The notes beneath the pieces are model-generated. The model ran no database searches, had not been told where the DNA came from, and saw only the letters and a list, made by a program, of their open reading frames with translations. This document shows, in pieces, positions 1-11,800 of a stretch of DNA of 64,000 nucleotides (the first letter of the stretch is position 1; each line of letters begins with the position of its first letter). Origin of the DNA: Pyrenula massariospora (taxonomy: Eukaryota > Ascomycota > Eurotiomycetes > Pyrenulales > Pyrenulaceae). The stretch covers positions 1,736,001 through 1,800,000 of the forward strand of contig JAGFMI010000001.1 in NCBI GenBank assembly GCA_021030905.1, read 5' to 3'. A program made the position numbers and the translations under genes.

Positions 1-1
1 T

Positions 2-427
2 TCCACGAACAGCTCTGTAACATCGTCTCCTGACGCAGGACTCTTGCCTGAAGGCGCCTTTGGTGCCGGCCCACGAGCTGACAGCGACATGTTCTGGTTC
101 AACGTCAATTCCGCCTACTTTGGTTGTAACAATAGCCAAGCCAGCGTCTCGTGTGATGTTGAAATACGAGGATATCGCTACGACAACGTCACTGAAACTG
201 AGAAGGAATACCAATTACTTGGTTTCCCTGTGCCTGGATGTCAAGATTTCAAGGGATGCAGTTTGTCCAAGCTCGACTTTGGAGACTGGTTTGACAAACT
301 TTCTTCGATCAGTTTCACCGCCAGCGTGAACGGAACGGCCGTCAACTGGTTCATAGATTCTATCGCAATGTCGTGGTGGAATAATACTTGTGCTGCGGGC
401 CTGTTCCGGCTTCACTCCGGCCGTTAG
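2..427 (+). CDS. 3' part of a secreted, Cys-containing fungal protein (5' end outside window)
   Basis: The reading frame is open from base 2 and stops at 427, so only the last 141 codons are here and no start codon can be assigned. The protein has several Asn-X-Ser/Thr glycosylation sequons and paired cysteines (around GCNNSQASVSC and GCQDFKGC), with a tail rich in aromatic residues ending in SWWNNTCAAGLFR. This resembles C-terminal beta-sandwich modules of secreted fungal proteins of unknown function. I do not recognise a catalytic motif. That it is secreted is inferred from the sequons and cysteines only, because the signal peptide would lie to the left of the window. Confidence 0.6.
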   Translation, partial: STNSSVTSSPDAGLLPEGAFGAGPRADSDMFWFNVNSAYFGCNNSQASVSCDVEIRGYRYDNVTETEKEYQLLGFPVPGCQDFKGCSLSKLDFGDWFDKLSSISFTASVNGTAVNWFIDSIAMSWWNNTCAAGLFRLHSGR

Positions 428-1012
428 GACGACTTCTGGTTGCGGCGAAGACCATACTTTGGTAGCAACTTTCTGACCGCTGCAACCATTTCCCTTTCTA
501 CGGAGTCTTGTCGAAGAGTGTAGTTGGGTCAGAGGAAACGGCATGCTGGTCTGATGCTTTCAATGCCTTTGGCCAATTTCAATTCTTTAGGAAGGAGGTG
601 TCTTGTATGTTATTAATTCAAACCGAAAAAGGTGATGATAATAGGAAAGGAATAGTGCGCAACCAGCTAGCTCAGCATAAAGAAATTTAAAGCCACTTTT
701 CCTTTCACAGGCCTATCCGCAGTATAAACAGTGACTTATCTCATTCTGCCTGTTTGCAAAGTCTATCAAGGCGACTGGTGGGACTCTCAATACGCCGTTG
801 GCCCAAAACTGTCTTATGCCAGTGGCTATGCTTCAGCTAACGTGAATAGCAGTACATAAGACTCCTTAAGTACCCCTTTTGCGGCTTTGGCCTCCTCGGC
901 TCAATCCTAAGCTAAACCGTTCTCAGCCCTGAAGCTTCTCCGAAATCTTTAGGTCTCGACCTCCGTTATATCTTATACCGCACAGCGCTGCGCAAATCCC
1001 TTGATAGGAGCT
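428..1012. other. Intergenic: 3' flank of the secreted gene and promoter of AsnRS
   Basis: No supported gene. A 60-codon frame at 508-690 has no recognisable features. The segment should hold the 3' UTR of the left gene and the promoter of the tRNA synthetase. Confidence 0.5.
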
Positions 1013-2808
1013 ATGCAATGGCGGGCTCACGGACGGCTTCTCTATTTCACTAAATGTCGCTTGTCCTTGTTGACCCGAAACTTCGCTCCAGTCCAGGCAG
1101 CAAACGTTCATACGCGATGCAGCAAGCTGCTCGATCCAGATTCGCAACCCGACCATCTAAGCTTATCCTGCACAGGAGAGGTAACGATTAAGGGGCTTGT
1201 ACAATCCATAAGAAAACAGAAAAAATGGGCTTTCGCGCATATCACAGACGGATCCACAGTAAAGCCAATCCAGGCAATCTTGACGCCGGAGCAGGCCGAA
1301 CATTTCACGACTGGCGCAGCTGTTAAAATTACGGGGAGATGGGAGGCTTCCCCAGCGCAAGGTCAAATAAGCGAATTAAAGGCATCTAGTATTGAAATCC
1401 TAGGTGAAGTGGACCCGAGGGTATACGCCTTCAGTTCTCCCAAAGTACAAGCGCTGACTATGAAATATAGACATATCCAATTCAGAAAAAATATCACACA
1501 CCTGCCTTTCTCCGTTCAATACCTCATCTACGCCTGCGGACGCCTTCAGCTACGCTCATAACACGCTTACGTTCTGAATGTGTCTTCCTGCTCTCGCAAT
1601 TTTTCCATGAACATCAGGAGCTTGGGCCCTTTTCACAGATCCAACCGCCGCTTCTAACATCCTCAGACTGTGAAGGCGCCGGTGAGGTCTTCACAGTCAC
1701 ACCCCGAGAAGATCCATTAGAGCAAGAAATCTCTGAAGATATTGGAGACGCGGTCAACGAACTGTTTTTTCGGGATCCAGCCTACCTCACAGTCTCAACA
1801 CAGTTGCATCTAGAGGCCTACGCTGCGTCGCTGGGTAGTGTCTGGACCCTCACCCCATCTTTTAGAGCCGAGCTTAGCGACACTCCTCGTCATCTGGCCG
1901 AGTTCTGGATGCTAGAAGTCGAGCTTCAGCATCTAAACTCCATGGATGAGCTAATGAATCTGACAGAAAACATGATCCGAACGCTGGTCCGCAACCTGAA
2001 GCAGACGGCAGTTGGGAAAGAGGTCCTCGGATATGAACAGCCATTCTCAGATGAAAATGAGAGTTATGGCACGGAGGTTGATCTTTCGGCAAGATGGAAC
2101 GACCTCGACCGCTCTGATTCTTGGCCCCGCATCACCTACTCTAAGGCCGTATCCCTCCTCGAAGAGGCCGCGAAGGCACACCCAAACCTCTTCGTCTATA
2201 CGCCTAAATGGCAAAAGGGTCTCCAGCTCGAACACGAGAACTGGCTCGCTGGTGAGATTGGCCTTGGAGCCCCAGTCTTCGTCACGGATTACCCTAAATC
2301 TATCAAACCATTCTACATGGCGCCATCTACCTGCGGTAATACTGTCCGAAACGGGAACGCGGCAGGGAGGGAAACGGTAGCCAACTTTGACCTTCTCCTC
2401 TCGGGCGGCATGGCTGAAGTTATTGGCGGATCCCTTAGAGAACACCGCCTGGATAGACTCCTCGAGAGCATGCGCAATGCAGGGATGATCCAGTCCAACA
2501 GCGCTGTATCCACCCCAACTCAAGCCTCTTGTACTCCACCGGTATCCGATCCATCTTCGCCCAACATTCAAACTCCCCCAGACCAACCCGCAGAACCTTC
2601 CCAACCAATCCCATACCCACACCTTCTTCCCCATGAAACTTTGGAAAATAATCCGCTGAAATGGTACGTCGACCTCCGCCGCTACGGCAGCGCGCCACAC
2701 GGCGGGTTCGGGCTAGGGTTTGAGCGTTTGATCGCATACCTAGCGGGCGTGAGAAATGTAAGGGACGTTGTCGGGTTTCCGAGGAGTTGGCGGAGGATTG
2801 ATGCCTAG
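1013..2808 (+). CDS. Asparaginyl-tRNA synthetase, probably mitochondrial
   Basis: Class II aminoacyl-tRNA synthetase that charges tRNA-Asn, probably in mitochondria (yeast Slm5 relative). Two exons, 1013-1420 and 1471-2808, give 581 aa. The 50-nt intron (GTATAC..ATAG, branch-like GCTGAC) is phase 0; removing it joins LGEVDPR to TYPIQKKYH and restores the family sequence through LTSSDCEGAGEVF. An OB-fold anticodon-binding domain covers roughly residues 60-135. Motif 2 is near FRAELSDTPRHLAEFWMLE and motif 3 is GGFGLGFERLIAYLAG, close to the end at VVGFPRSWRRIDA. The start is the first ATG in frame; the leader MQWRAHGRLLYFTKCRLS is basic and lacks acidic residues, which fits a mitochondrial presequence. 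A Pro/Ser-rich insertion of about 50 residues (near 477-527) separates the core from motif 3. Confidence 0.92.
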
Positions 2809-3863
2809 GAACGCTGGCGCGGTATACTGTATATAAAGGACATTAAATCGTTCTGCGTAGAATAATGTGTTTTACTAGAGACAAGCAGGTCGAACTCCCT
2901 CATGTCGGACATGTAAGGTAGCCGGCCCTCTCCTGTTGTAGGTATGCACAAATGGGTCGAAATAGATTTATCGCTTTCTGTATTTTCTGCCGTGTTCTGC
3001 CTCTATATATCACCCCCGCCCCCCGATATGTTTCATACAATCAGTCTTTTCCTGCGGTACATAATTCAGTCTTCTTGCACATAGCATACCGTCTATCACA
3101 TATGATATGCTTGTAAGATATTAACGTAGATGTTAAAAGACCAATTGCTTTCTTGCCGTCATGACCGTCGCCTGAGAAATTTTCTCCCTTTGCTAAAGCC
3201 TCGCTCTGCTGCTGACACCTCTTCCTTCTATCCTTAAAACTGATTCCGCGCCCCTCCCGGAATCCTACGAACACCACTCCGCCGTAGCCGGCGCTAACCT
3301 AGAGCCTCATTTATTGAGAACTCTGCAGCGACCACGACCCCATTTGCCTCTCAACTTCCTCGACTCACCGCTCCCAAGTCTCTGCCTCTCTCGCCTGCGA
3401 CGCCGGATCGTGGACGGGAGTATGCTTCCAGAGCTGGGTTTTGTCCTTCTTGTGCAAGTTGACTAAATACCGTCATCTACTCTATCAAGAACAGCATTAT
3501 CTATATACAAAATTGTGTGAGGAACAATAACTGCACGCCAGACCCCAAACGCTATAGTTACGCTCGTATTGCAATCGACGATAGCCCAAAAGCCACATTT
3601 ACCCCTCAGGTAAGGCGGTGTGTTGAATGTCAACTCCAAGGAATCACCGATTCCGCCACATTACCGTCCCTCCAGTCTGAACAGCCTCAATGTGAATAGG
3701 TAATTGAACGTTTCTAGTTTCCTTCAAGAACGTGCTTGTGTGAGATGGGGCTTGATCCGAATTTTTCTTCGCGGCAGCTTCTGAGTTTCACAATATTGAG
3801 CGAATGGTTCCACTCAGCTTCGCAATTAAAGAACTCATCTGCTAAGAATCTTTGCCCTGGAAT
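2809..3863. other. Intergenic between AsnRS and the HET gene
   Basis: No supported gene. It contains AT-rich 3' flank (for example GTATATAAAGG near 2830) and a short C-rich patch near 3010. The 60-codon frame at 3517-3699 shows no family features and is not called. Confidence 0.5.
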
Positions 3864-5843
3864 ATGAACCAACAAAATAGGATTTGCCATGTTTGCGGCT
3901 GGAACGGGGACCTGGAACACATATTGATGAAGGAAGCGCCAAATAATTTGGCGAAACAATCTGGAATACGCCATATCTCCAAGAAGAAAACGCTTTCAAC
4001 TGTCTGGGCGCCAAAGCAAGGTTGTTTATCCTGCGAATTGCGGTTAAAGCTGGCTCGAAAAATTGCTCGAGTATTTGAATTGGTTGAATTTTACTATTCC
4101 TCGAGCAACAACTCGAATGACCAACCTACTAGTAACATAGATATGATCACAAGGGCCCCGTACCACGCAACGACCGTCTCGATTTTTACGCCAGCAGAGC
4201 ATGGAACAACTGTAGCAAGAATTCCTCGAAGAGCTCTTATCCCAGGACACACAGGCTCTCAAGCGTCCTTTGATCAAATCCGGCAACAGTTAAACAATTG
4301 CCTTGGGACGCACACCGACTGCAATATACCGCGTCTAAGCTTTCGACCTGCTAGGCTGATCCAGGTTCTTCCTTCAAGCCGAGAGAATGGCGATGTGGTG
4401 CTTATTGAAGCGGAAAGCCTTTCTTCTGATGTTCAATACGCTGCTCTTAGCTATTGTTGGGGGCAAATCAGACCTTCTTGTCTTACGACGTCTGCATTGT
4501 CAAATATGGGGAGCAGAGTAATACCGTGGGATACACTACCACGGACTTTCCAGGATGCTGTCGTATTTACTCGTTGGCTTGGCATAAAGTTCCTCTGGAT
4601 AGATAGCGTCTGCATCGTTCAAGATGATAAAGATGACTGGACAAGGGAATCAAGCCGGATGTTCGAGGTATATCAAAATGCGTATGTTACGTTGGCAGCA
4701 CTGCACGGGCATGATAGTTCTGCTGGACTCTTTACCGACTTAGATCCTACTTATCAGTTCAAGATAATGGACTTCAAGCACGCTGGTGGGACTGTTGAGC
4801 TTTGGGCGCGCCAATGGCCTAATTATGGATGTTCTCTACACGAAACGAGAAATGCGCATATGGAGCACCAGCATCCACTTCTTAAACGAGGATGGACTCT
4901 TCAGGAGAGGCTTTGTTCTCCAAGGACAATCTTCTTCGGGCTCCGAGGTCTGATATGGGAATGTCAGACTCTTACAGATTGTGAATGTCTTAAAGATGCA
5001 GGTGAACTTCACAGGCATGGCAAAAGCTCATTGAAGCAGGAGTTTCTGGACCCAGAAAAACACGTTGCTCAGGACGGAAAAATTAGCTGGCATAGCATCA
5101 CTTCTGTTTACTCTGCTTGCGGTCTGAGCAAAGCAACAGATAGGCTTGTTGCCATAAGCGCAATTGCAAAGCATCTTTCCTCACTCAGGCCCGGAGATAC
5201 CTATTATGCTGGCCTATGGTTTAAAACCTTCTTAGATGATCTCACTTGGAACTACTTGGACTCTGCGAACACGAAAATTGCAGAGTATCTGAGCGCAACC
5301 GAAGAGATATTTAGTGATTGGGTTGCGCCAACCTGGTCGTGGGCCTCAATCCACAATGCTATAGATTGGCGCAAGCACGGCTCTTCTTCGGAGCCACTTC
5401 TCGAAGTTTTGGACGTCACAATCGAGAATCTTGGTTCAGATCCTTTCGGTGTGGCAGTGTCTGGGTCTGCACGAATGCATGCACACGTCCTTGGTTGCTC
5501 AGTTGGTCCCATTTCCCACATGCGAAATGATACGACCGCAATACACTGTCAGGACCAGACATGGAAAGGTGATGTCTATCTAGACCCTCGATCCAAGGAC
5601 ACGTGGGAGCATATCCTAGAAAAGCAAAAGTCTCAGCGTTATCGGCTTAAAGAGGTCTATTTAGTCATGGTCGGGATGCGGGACGTGCTTGGGGCATGGT
5701 CTGCCATATCAATCCTGTGCCGGTCTGAGAACGACACAACGACGGACATCTTTAGCAGAATCGGTGTCGTTCAGACCTACGAAATACGAGATTTACCATC
5801 ATACCTTCAGAGATATGACAAAAGGATCATCACGTTGGTGTAA
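3864..5843 (+). CDS. HET-domain (heterokaryon incompatibility) protein
   Basis: Single-exon gene of 660 aa from the first in-frame ATG; the frame extends four codons upstream only through a TTG. The HET domain (PF06985 type) covers about residues 190-340: YAALSYCWG, then LPRTFQDAV, LGIKFLWIDSVCI, and DDWTRESSRMFEVYQNAYVTLAA. Downstream blocks typical of these proteins follow: PLLKRGWTLQERLCSPRTIFF and WVAPTWSWAS. HET proteins mediate non-self recognition and cell death after hyphal fusion, although most genomic paralogues have no known partner. The N-terminus carries two Cys pairs, CHVC (residues 8-11) and CLSC (about 51-54), which could form a small metal site. No NACHT, NLR or other effector domain is fused to it. 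Confidence 0.9.
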   Translation: MNQQNRICHVCGWNGDLEHILMKEAPNNLAKQSGIRHISKKKTLSTVWAPKQGCLSCELRLKLARKIARVFELVEFYYSSSNNSNDQPTSNIDMITRAPYHATTVSIFTPAEHGTTVARIPRRALIPGHTGSQASFDQIRQQLNNCLGTHTDCNIPRLSFRPARLIQVLPSSRENGDVVLIEAESLSSDVQYAALSYCWGQIRPSCLTTSALSNMGSRVIPWDTLPRTFQDAVVFTRWLGIKFLWIDSVCIVQDDKDDWTRESSRMFEVYQNAYVTLAALHGHDSSAGLFTDLDPTYQFKIMDFKHAGGTVELWARQWPNYGCSLHETRNAHMEHQHPLLKRGWTLQERLCSPRTIFFGLRGLIWECQTLTDCECLKDAGELHRHGKSSLKQEFLDPEKHVAQDGKISWHSITSVYSACGLSKATDRLVAISAIAKHLSSLRPGDTYYAGLWFKTFLDDLTWNYLDSANTKIAEYLSATEEIFSDWVAPTWSWASIHNAIDWRKHGSSSEPLLEVLDVTIENLGSDPFGVAVSGSARMHAHVLGCSVGPISHMRNDTTAIHCQDQTWKGDVYLDPRSKDTWEHILEKQKSQRYRLKEVYLVMVGMRDVLGAWSAISILCRSENDTTTDIFSRIGVVQTYEIRDLPSYLQRYDKRIITLV

Positions 5844-7082
5844 CAATGTCTAAAGATATCCGGCCGGAGATCAAGTTTTTTACTAATGTAATCACATACG
5901 AACGTGAACCTCTGCAGATAATTCTAAACGAGTCAAGAATCGCTGGAGATAAGTCAGAAAGCATCAAAAAATTTCTGCGCCAATGGAGAACCCGGATTGG
6001 AGAGACTGTAAGTTAAGGCGTGTCTTGAGAGCAAGGCAGTGACTCCTAATGAGTACTGATTCAAGAGTTCACACTCGATGACGGAGATGCATCGCTTTAC
6101 TTCCTTTCTGTTACCATTGCCGCTTTCGCTGAGGCTGCCAAGGAAGTGGGATAGAGTCCCTAGGATCGGTAGAGCCAGACAAAACCCGACTCTTGAGCGA
6201 AGAAAATCTAGCCAACCAAATTTTTATCTATCATAAGCTAGCGACGACTTGAGCGAACATGGGGAAGGATGGGGCATATGAGGTATGTTGCAGACTCAAT
6301 GATCGTCTATAACATCGCTCTTGCGCCATTATGACTTATATCCCGGAACCGGTTGTCAATGAAGAAATTGATGAATCGCATACTCCCCGTGATAATACCA
6401 CCGTGAGATTTAGGGTCAGTCGCTGAAAGATAATTGCTCCTGTCGGATCAACTTACCAAATACCGAGAAGAAATGTCACAAGGATACCGATCTTCTTCTT
6501 CTTTGAAACTTGCAATTTGTAGGGGGCACCAATGCAATTGATAACCTCCCGGTGGCAGCAAAGGTATTCTTCGATTATTCACATCATACCAATATCCGTA
6601 ACAAAGCAACCTACAAATGTAGGAATTCGATTCTAATCCCTCGCGAAATAGTTCAAGAACTAGTGTCATTAGATAAGTTCCGCTGTCGATCAGGCCTGAT
6701 ATGCGTCATGTGGAGAGCAATGCTGTAGAGCCGGTCACCTAGTTAATTAGATATTAGAGATTTACGGCCGCATTATAATTGAGTTTTACGCGATCCAGAT
6801 GATGAAAATGTGCATAGAATATTAAATAAAATACATAACATGTGACATGTGAAATGTGGGATGAAGGTTATAAGAGTTTACAATGTGACGAATAATGCCC
6901 AGTTGCTCCGCCGTACCCGTCCGAGCTCAGTTGGAGCTCCGTCAACTTTTTGTAGCTCCAAATCAAAATGATGCGGTTTCTCTTCATACCAACTACCCTA
7001 ACTCATATCCTCCCCTTTCCCAACCGTACCAAATAGACGAAACCTTCCAATCCCACTTCGACCCTCTATTCTCTAAAACCTA
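5844..7082. other. Intergenic between the HET gene and ERV1
   Basis: No supported gene. The right half is AT-rich, with overlapping ACATGTGACATGTGAAATGTG repeats near 6838-6857. Short frames at 6448-6728 lack conserved features on either strand. Confidence 0.45.
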
Positions 7083-7747
7083 ATGACCGGCCTTTCCGCC
7101 ACCGCTGTTTCCTCCTCCCAAGATGCAACTACAAGCACATCAAGCACCACCACCACCGCTCCGCCGCCCAAGCCCCTCCCCAAGGGCGTCGTCCTGGGCC
7201 CAGATGGCAAGCCGTTCGTCTTTCTCCCCCCTCTCCCAATCTCCCTCCCCAACATATCATATCCCACTAACCTCCCCCCAGCTGCCGCAGCTGCACCGAC
7301 CTCGCCTCCTGGCGCGCCATGACCAAATCCGCACCCCCTCCCTCCTCAACCTCCGCCTCCCCCCCCTCTACTTCTTCCACCTCGACAGACACCCCCCCCT
7401 CCGACTGCCCCCCCGACATAGCCCTCCTCGGCCGCAGCACCTGGACCCTCCTGCACACCCTCGCGGCCACCTACCCCCTCTCCGCCCCGCCCCACACCCA
7501 ATCCCAAACCCGTGCCCTAATCACCTCCCTCTCGCACCTCTACCCGTGCGGGACGTGCGCGGCGGATTTCCGGGAGTGGATGGCCAAACCGGGCAATGAG
7601 GTGCAGGTGGGGGGGCAAGAGGAGCTGGGGTTGTGGCTTTGTAGGGCGCATAATGAGGTTAATGGGAAGCTGGGGAAGGGGGGGTTTGATTGTGGGCGGT
7701 GGAGGGAACGGTGGAGGGATGGGCCAAAGGATGGGAGGTGCGATTGA
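7083..7747 (+). CDS. ERV1: FAD-linked sulfhydryl oxidase of the Erv1/ALR family
   Basis: Flavoenzyme that reoxidises Mia40 during disulfide-coupled import into the mitochondrial intermembrane space. Exons 7083-7213 and 7282-7747 give 198 aa. The 68-nt intron (GTTCGT..CCCCAG, branch CACTAAC) splits a Pro codon and joins VVLGPDGKP to CRSC. The shuttle pair is Cys45/Cys48 (CRSC). The catalytic pair is Cys133/Cys136 in HLYPCGTCAADF, after the FAD-binding LLGRSTWTLLHTLAATYP block. The structural CX16C pair is present (CRAHNEVN..FDC) and the tail reads ERWRDGPKDGRCD. About 30 Ser/Thr/Pro-rich residues separate the shuttle pair from the core. The mRNA carries a G11 tract three bases after its stop codon. 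The gene is strongly GC-rich. Confidence 0.9.
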
Positions 7748-7750
7748 AAA

Positions 7751-7794
7751 GGGGGGGGGGGTTTTGGGGGAGTGGAGAGAAGGGGGGGAGGGGG
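7751..7794 (+). repeat. G-tract cluster with G-quadruplex potential in the ERV1 3' UTR
   Basis: Runs of 11, 5, 7 and 5 guanines lie on the sense strand within 44 bases, starting three bases after the ERV1 stop codon. Four G-runs of at least 4 can form a quadruplex in DNA or in the mRNA. The C-to-T or G-to-A drift expected from RIP is not evident here. Confidence 0.6.
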
Positions 7795-8822
7795 TTTTGT
7801 GGGTGTGAGGTGGTGGTTTGTTTGGGATACTGCATGGCATGGCATAGCGTGGGACTCTGTTTCGGGGGTGTTGGTGGTTTGCGCGCATTTCAGGGTGTTT
7901 GAGAGGGCGTGGGGTCACGGTAAAGGCAAAGGCAAAGGCAGCGAGGTATGTACGCTGCGGTTCCGAGGATTACATTGATGGGGCTGGTGGATAGAGCTGC
8001 TCTCATCTTCTTCAGATGTCTATGTATATGTAGACTATATACTGTATATAAGAACACTCCAATCAAATCTGATAGAGGATACAAAAAGTGTCTCTTCCGA
8101 GAGGAGAATGTAAGCTTTATTGCAGAGAACTCTACTATTGATATTTGAAGAGGCGGACTTTCCTCCAACGACAGACATCAGCAACTTTTTATTAGGGTCA
8201 TGATGTTTTCGAAGCTAGAGCTCTCAACCGAGAAACACTTGATAAACTCTACAACGGATCTCTAGGTAGGATGCCTCCACTCACACAAAGATAGACTCTA
8301 TAAACGGAGACAAAGCACGATCCGAGTGTCCAGCAACGGTGGTGCAAAATGGTGGACCTACCTCTCATCTCAAACAGACGAATGTTTGGTAGGTGTTAAG
8401 TCTGCTGCAGCAATCAAGGCAGGCAGATGACTAGCCCTTCATCGCGGGTGCCACGAGCGAGCAGAGAGCACGTTCCAAGCACCAAGCCAGTGAAGCTACC
8501 CTCCGTCCTGATCAGATCGATAGATGGAACAAGATTGTCATGTCCGCGACGGATACCCGGAAGAAGTCGTGCAGACAAACAGAGCCGTATGGATGTTAGA
8601 AAGAAAAACCGATTCGTGTAATTGCTTTATCCATTTCTGCGACGTTGCTCGGTCATCGTTGTGCATGAATTCAGCGCAGCCATGTTTCTACCTGCGAACG
8701 TCGGGTTTTATTTGGAAGCAGCAAAAGGTATGGATGGAAGAGGGCAAAGACATCGAGCCAAGCTCGATGCAGGAGTAGCTTCGCTACCGGGATCTTTGTG
8801 TTTCGAGAAGGGATGTATGCAT

Positions 8823-8849
8823 TGCTCAGCCCTTGGTAATGGCTGAGCA
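8823..8849. repeat. Perfect 9-bp inverted repeat with 9-nt loop
   Basis: TGCTCAGCC and GGCTGAGCA flank the loop CTTGGTAAT. The stem is perfect and GC-rich. It lies in the gene-poor region and may be a structured RNA element, a dyad binding site or chance. Confidence 0.5.
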
Positions 8850-11800
8850 TCAATCCCATCCATCGTTACACAACGACAGAGATCAACGCTCGCGTATATA
8901 ATGCTTGATATCGAGAAGGTCAATCCAGGAATGTGTGAAATAGTTGTCTTTTGACAGCGTCAACTGTACCCCAACTGTGATTCTTACCCGCGTTTACGGG
9001 AGATTCCCGCGGCCAAGGCTGGAAGGTGCCTTGTCAGGGAGTCGCTGCAAGGGATCTGCGCGTCTAAGGCTTGAGAATCGATCCCAAATGATCGACAATT
9101 AGTCAACGGCTGATATGCAGGCAGACTTTAAGAAGAAGAAGGCAGGTTGCTGCGACGAAACATGTATGGTCATGCGGTTTTGGATTTGTGATCAATCTGG
9201 GAGGGGTATTTCAGCGCAATGAAAGGAGATTCGCCTTTTGAGAAAATGGGCTGAACAATGTCTGCATGCGCATTAGACCGTTCGGCTGTGTTCATCCTGG
9301 CTGGCTGATGGCTCGGTTGGTTTTGATGATCGTTTTGGGAGCTCAGAAAGGCATATTCAACATTCCTTAACTACCCACCATGCCCGCTACGGCCGAGTGG
9401 ATGACTACAAACGACGACCAAATGTCCAGATTCTGTTGAGCGCAGTGCTGTGTCAAGTCTGCAGAGCCATGTCTGATTCGTGTGCATGGTATTGGAATTA
9501 GGCTCTTCGTTGGTCCGTTCGGCCGTACACTGTTGCTAAGGCCGAGATACGTATCTTTTCCAGGGAAAATGCTGCACATCCAATTGTGGTTAACGGTACG
9601 GATAATTCAGAAATAGAAATGATAGGAGAATCTTGTGGCAGGGAAGTTACATGTACAGGGGTCAGTTTGTAAAAGAGTAGTGAGGCACACAATACTGATA
9701 GGAGGCACACCTCACTTCGCGTGGGTGGCACAAGTCGTAGCATCCAGGATCGCTGGTAGGAGCACTCTAACGAGGTGGACGCCAGAATGCCACCAACACC
9801 TGGGACCGGAGGGAGTCGGAAGTTGAACCCGATGACCTGGCAGGGCAACAGAAGGTCGACGCTACTTGCCGGCGCGTATTCGAATGCCAACTAGGGTACT
9901 CTACTGGCTATTCCATCCCTTACTATGCTGCGACAAACAGGACGGCAAGGCCAACTCCAAACTTCAACAGCCCCGTCTCCTCCGTAATGGTGTTTCTCGG
10001 CAATTTTGATGGTAAAGAACGTATGTCTCTGACGCCGGCAAACATTTCAGACCCCAAAGATAATCAGATAGCATTATGGTCATCGCACTTTAGTCTCCGA
10101 AAGTGTTAGCGATATGCTTAAGTGCAGAAGAGCGAGATCATGTTTATTTTGGTGAGGGTAGGAGATAGAGTGTGTACATCTTAATAGAACGTCATGAGCC
10201 GGCGGCCTGCATCGGAAAAGTTTGAAGTACCCGAGACAATACTATAAGGGGAATTAGCAAAAAAGGTAGTTTCAATTTAAGACGGCATTCCGGCCGTGTG
10301 CAGAAATAACACGAGCGCGTTACTCGGCAAAGGGTTGGTGGCACGCACAAATGGAACCACTGCGATGGGCCAACTGCCTCTTTAGGTCTGCTGGTAAGCT
10401 TCGGAAGCGTGGGCCATAATTGGGAAGTCGTGAGGCTTAGCTTTTTTCGGGGAGAAGGTTCGCCGATCCCATATTGACGCGGTAGGAAAAGATTTATATC
10501 AGGCTGTGCCAAGACGGCCGGATCACGACTAGAGTTGTTGGCATTTCACCCCTCCGCCAGGCCGAAGACGTTGACGTCTGGGTAGTACTGATCCGAGACT
10601 ATTGGCACTGCGGCACGTTTCGTCAACAAACCATAATGCAGGTGAACGGCGCAACGAGACAAAACAAACGGCGTATCTGCGCCTCGAGCTGTATACCGAA
10701 AGCGGCGCAGCGTGCCAATGACGATTAGTGATACGTACTATACGCAACGGGCGGCTCAGGCTGCGTGGTGTTGGTGCTTTGGTCAACAAGCATTGCAGTC
10801 AAGACATCGAATTGCAGACAAGGCTGGCGGCAAGACTTGCGCGAGAACGGGTAGTCGTTGCATCCTTCGTGCAAAGTCCTCAACAAGCATCAAGTAAAGA
10901 ACCTCGTTCGCACCGTACCGCTGGAAGGGGAAGTATTCGCGAATTGTCATATGACCAGATCGGGAAGTAGACAAATAGAAAGCCCGAGTCAGCGAGATGA
11001 TGGTAAGATTGGCCAAATGACGAGTCGGCGTACGACGTACTGTCAAACGAACAAGCATGATTCAGGCCTGGAGGGGGCGGATAGAACGGCGCACGGCGGG
11101 GGGGAAGGGGGTTGGGGTCTGGTGGCTGTTGGCCAAGCTCGAATGCTCGACCAATGTCCGCAGCGCTTTTCTTGCGGTGCCTCGTGGGGAATTATGCTTA
11201 TCGGGTTTTACGTTAGGCCGGCCTTTTGGATTACCCGAAGGAGCTGCAGCCCGAATGCCTGCTCGTACAGGCTAAGCCGGCCGGGCCAAAGTCGAGACAC
11301 TCTCGCCTCAGCCTGGCCGTCTACCAGATCCAGCGCATCTTCCCGAGAGCCAAGTGAGCCTGTCGGTCTGACGCCAAGACGACCGTCCTCGCAATCCCGT
11401 GTAGATGCGGAAGTGATTGGATGGAAGGGTGGATGAATAAGGTTGTGCGACGACGCCTGAAGTCCCATGCTCGAACTCGTCCGCTTCTGTAAACTGTAAA
11501 TTGTGTAGGCTTCATGGACTTCATCGGATACCTTATGCGGTCGCATTACCGGATCACGGGGGACAGCGTCCTTGCAATAATGGCAATGCGCAAGGCTCTC
11601 TCGCTGATGGCAAATGCCGATGACAGCCTGGCAGGACGATGAAAAGCTGACGCGTTCGTTTCTTTTTGCGAGCGCAGGCAATTATCCGCCTGTCCTGTTT
11701 GTCACTGACACCGTGCCAATAAGACCTCGTTGATCACGAAAGCAACCCATGTCAGTCAAAAGGTGCCGCCAGCTCGCAGCAAAAGACTCTACAAACGCAG

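Noticed and set aside
2047-2700. 217-codon antisense frame within AsnRS
   Set aside because: It overlaps class II synthetase motifs on the plus strand and is best explained as a shadow.
9840-9900. TTCGAAT-containing segment resembling a tRNA B box
   Set aside because: No matching acceptor stem, A box or anticodon arm could be folded around it by eye.
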